NCBI GenBank assembly: GCA_045530865.1
Contig: JAZSCX010000074.1
Span: 1-54,674 of the forward strand
DNA from: Avoscillospira sp045530865
GTDB lineage: Bacteria; Bacillota; Clostridia; Oscillospirales; Oscillospiraceae
Direction: 5' to 3'
DNA: 54,674 nucleotides
Below are positions 53,741 through 54,674 of this stretch, piece by piece. Under the pieces are notes generated by a model. The model was given only the letters and a program-made list of their open reading frames with translations, was not told the origin of the DNA and did no database searches. Numbering within the stretch: the first letter of the stretch is position 1; each line of letters begins with the position of its first letter. The position numbers were made by a program, and so were the translations under genes.

Positions 53741-54203
53741 TTCGGAATCCCGGATCCTAATATTGGGGTCGTTTCCCTCGGTCAAATCCAGAGAGGGACA
53801 GTTTTTCTATCACCACCCCCAGAATCGGTTCTGGAAGGTGCTGGCGGCGGTCTTTCACGAGCCGGTACCCCGAACCATTTGGGAAAAAACCGCCTTTCTC
53901 CATGCTCATCACATTGCCCTGTGGGATGTGATCGGCAGCTGCGAGATCGCCGGCTCCTCCGACAGCAGTATCCGTCAGGTGGAGCCCAACGATCTTTCGC
54001 CGATTTTTGCGGCGGCGCGGATATGCGGGGTTTACTGTAACGGCAGTACTTCCTGGCAGTACTATAAAAGGTACACCGAAACCGTCATCGGTGTAAAAGC
54101 AATACCGCTTCCTTCCACCAGTCCCGCTAATGCCGCATGGTCATTGGAGAGATTGACGGAGGCATGGAGCGTGATCCGAACCCATGTACCGGAACTTTTG
54201 TAG
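53697..54203 (+). CDS. DNA-deoxyinosine glycosylase (UDG-superfamily HDG)
   Basis: A 168-residue UDG-fold protein: ILILGSFPSVKSREGQFFYHHPQNRFWKVL (motif 1 GSFPSxxS and YYxHPxNxFW) and PLPSTSPANAA (motif 2). This matches TIGR04274-type DNA-deoxyinosine glycosylases, which remove hypoxanthine from deaminated DNA. ATG 53697 follows CCGGAGGTTCCC and lies within the last 44 bases of the flippase gene, giving coupled translation. Confidence 0.92.
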   Translation: MTPKRQQHPIPPLYDSESRILILGSFPSVKSREGQFFYHHPQNRFWKVLAAVFHEPVPRTIWEKTAFLHAHHIALWDVIGSCEIAGSSDSSIRQVEPNDLSPIFAAARICGVYCNGSTSWQYYKRYTETVIGVKAIPLPSTSPANAAWSLERLTEAWSVIRTHVPELL

Positions 54204-54250
54204 ATAATGATAAATTCACATTCCGTTAACATAATCTTTACGTTTTTGCC

Positions 54251-54279
54251 TTGATTTCTTGGAAAAATGGGTGTATAAT
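54251..54279 (+). promoter_or_regulatory. Promoter of the 23-codon ORF
   Basis: TTGATT (54251-54256), 17 bases, TATAAT (54274-54279), about 40 bases before the start codon. Confidence 0.75.
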
Positions 54280-54319
54280 GTGCCCGTAGTCCGATAAATC
54301 GATCAAGGAGGTGAATGGA

Positions 54320-54391
54320 ATGTGGAATTACAAGCCCGATGTGGATGATCTCATCTTTGCAGAAGAAGAAGTTCGAGTCAGCGACCGCTGA
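54320..54391 (+). CDS. Orphan 23-residue small ORF
   Basis: ATG 54320 follows AAGGAGGTGAATGGA and TGA is at 54389-54391. The peptide begins MWNYKPDVDDLIF and is acidic (EEEV) with a short basic end; no Cys, no signal peptide. It is enclosed by a consensus promoter and a terminator at 54403-54427, so it looks like a dedicated transcription unit. It could be a small regulatory protein, a leader peptide or a peptide precursor (PqqA and similar precursors have this length), but no maturation gene is in view. Confidence 0.6.
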   Translation: MWNYKPDVDDLIFAEEEVRVSDR

Positions 54392-54402
54392 GAATAGAAG
54401 TT

Positions 54403-54427
54403 CTCCTGCAGAGTGCAGGAGTTTTTT
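54403..54427 (+). terminator. Terminator after the 23-codon ORF
   Basis: CTCCTGCA-GAG-TGCAGGAG followed by T6. Confidence 0.93.
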
Positions 54428-54463
54428 ATTTCCTCCCACCGCAAGAAAGAGGTAATTGAGATC

Positions 54464-54525
54464 ATGAACAGTGATTGCATCTGAAGCCCCGAATGTGCTG
54501 CTGCATTCGGGGCTTTGGTTTTTTT
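54464..54525 (+). other. Six-codon mini-ORF and second terminator
   Basis: ATG 54464 after GAGG encodes MNSDCI and TGA (54482-54484); the stop codon lies at the foot of hairpin AAGCCCCGAATG / CATTCGGGGCTT (54484-54515) followed by T7. It may be an attenuator or a chance start. Confidence 0.4.
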
Positions 54526-54539
54526 ATAGACAAAAAGTC

Positions 54540-54674
54540 AGGACCACCCGTATAACGGGTGGCCTGCTCTGGCCCTATAAGGGCCTGTCATTGGCCGCGC
54601 CTCAAGGCGCGGTGAAACGGTCTGCCGACCGCATACTTTTACGAGCGGCCCCACCAAGTGGGGCTGCTTTTATT
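54540..54674 (+). repeat. Hairpin cluster at the window edge
   Basis: CCACCCGT-ATA-ACGGGTGG, GGCCC-TATA-AGGGCC, CCGCGCC-TCAA-GGCGCGG, CGGTC-TGC-CGACCG and AGCGGCCCCAC-CAAG-TGGGGC-GCT with T4 follow without a gene. Such strings are seen at the subterminal ends of IS200/IS605-type elements and as leader structures; no transposase is in the window. Confidence 0.6.

Noticed and set aside
54320..54391. Calling the 23-residue ORF a PqqA-like or other RiPP precursor
   Set aside because: Length is the only similarity; no radical SAM or other maturation gene is in the window and the E-x3-Y core is absent.

Overview
The window looks like a chromosomal segment of an anaerobic gut Clostridia member (Bacillota), probably Oscillospiraceae/Ruminococcaceae-like. 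Grounds: strong AAGGAGG-type Shine-Dalgarno sites, TTGACA-17-TATAAT promoters, frequent TTG/GTG starts, a YqeG / M24 peptidase / EF-P / CD1247-like gene run, a SpoVB/MurJ-like flippase, a TepA-like ClpP homologue, a YtrA-type GntR operon and many intergenic palindromic repeats. No species can be named from sequence alone.

Layout. 1-1.3 kb: IS30 transposase tail, palindromic repeats, a small HTH gene and an orphan ORF. 1.3-5.4 kb: housekeeping genes (nitrilase-family amidase, YqeG phosphatase, Xaa-Pro peptidase, EF-P, CD1247-like). 5.48-18.11 kb: a 12.6-kb integrated element bounded by attL and attR. It splits a host tRNA-Ala(CGC) gene in its D-arm, carries its own complete tRNA-Ala(CGC) beside attL, and holds a decayed large serine recombinase, plasmid-like genes (RepA-type ATPase, ribbon-helix-helix protein, zinc ribbons, LexA-like repressor) and a full phosphate module (pstSCAB-phoU-phoBR) behind a PHO-box-like promoter. 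18.3-20.5 kb: AraC regulator plus MFS exporter. 20.7-23.2 kb: msrAB-tlpA-ccdA, an extracytoplasmic methionine-sulfoxide repair system. 23.3-26.6 kb: SDR, Na+-dependent SNF transporter, Crp/Fnr regulator and thioredoxin; the SDR and trxA promoters share a 13-bp GTGA/TCAC palindrome at the same class-II distance, which suggests a local regulon. 26.7-29.9 kb: acyltransferase, PAP2 phosphatase and acyl-CoA ligase. 30.0-33.9 kb: ene-reductase-type flavoenzyme plus both aconitase X subunits, a possible dehydrate-then-reduce pathway. 33.9-42.3 kb: MATE exporter, GntR-controlled ABC operon with an exported protein, and a nitrate/sulfonate/thiamine-precursor-type ABC importer.

42.3-50.4 kb: tRNA-Leu(CAG) and a TepA-like protease flanked by two copies of a covarying hairpin repeat, then a second 6.4-kb element in the 3' end of tRNA-Leu(GAG). 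It has perfect 26-bp att repeats, paired 11-bp-spaced arm repeats, a tyrosine integrase, a CI-like repressor, an HUH rolling-circle Rep, a HigBA-like toxin-antitoxin pair and duplicated structured leaders. 50.5-54.7 kb: rsmE, a membrane protein, a flippase, a deoxyinosine glycosylase, a strongly expressed-looking 23-codon ORF and a terminal hairpin cluster.

The main points of interest are the element that breaks a tRNA while supplying a replacement, its phosphate cargo, the ene-reductase/AcnX pairing, the Crp/Fnr-linked redox promoters and the covarying hairpin repeats.
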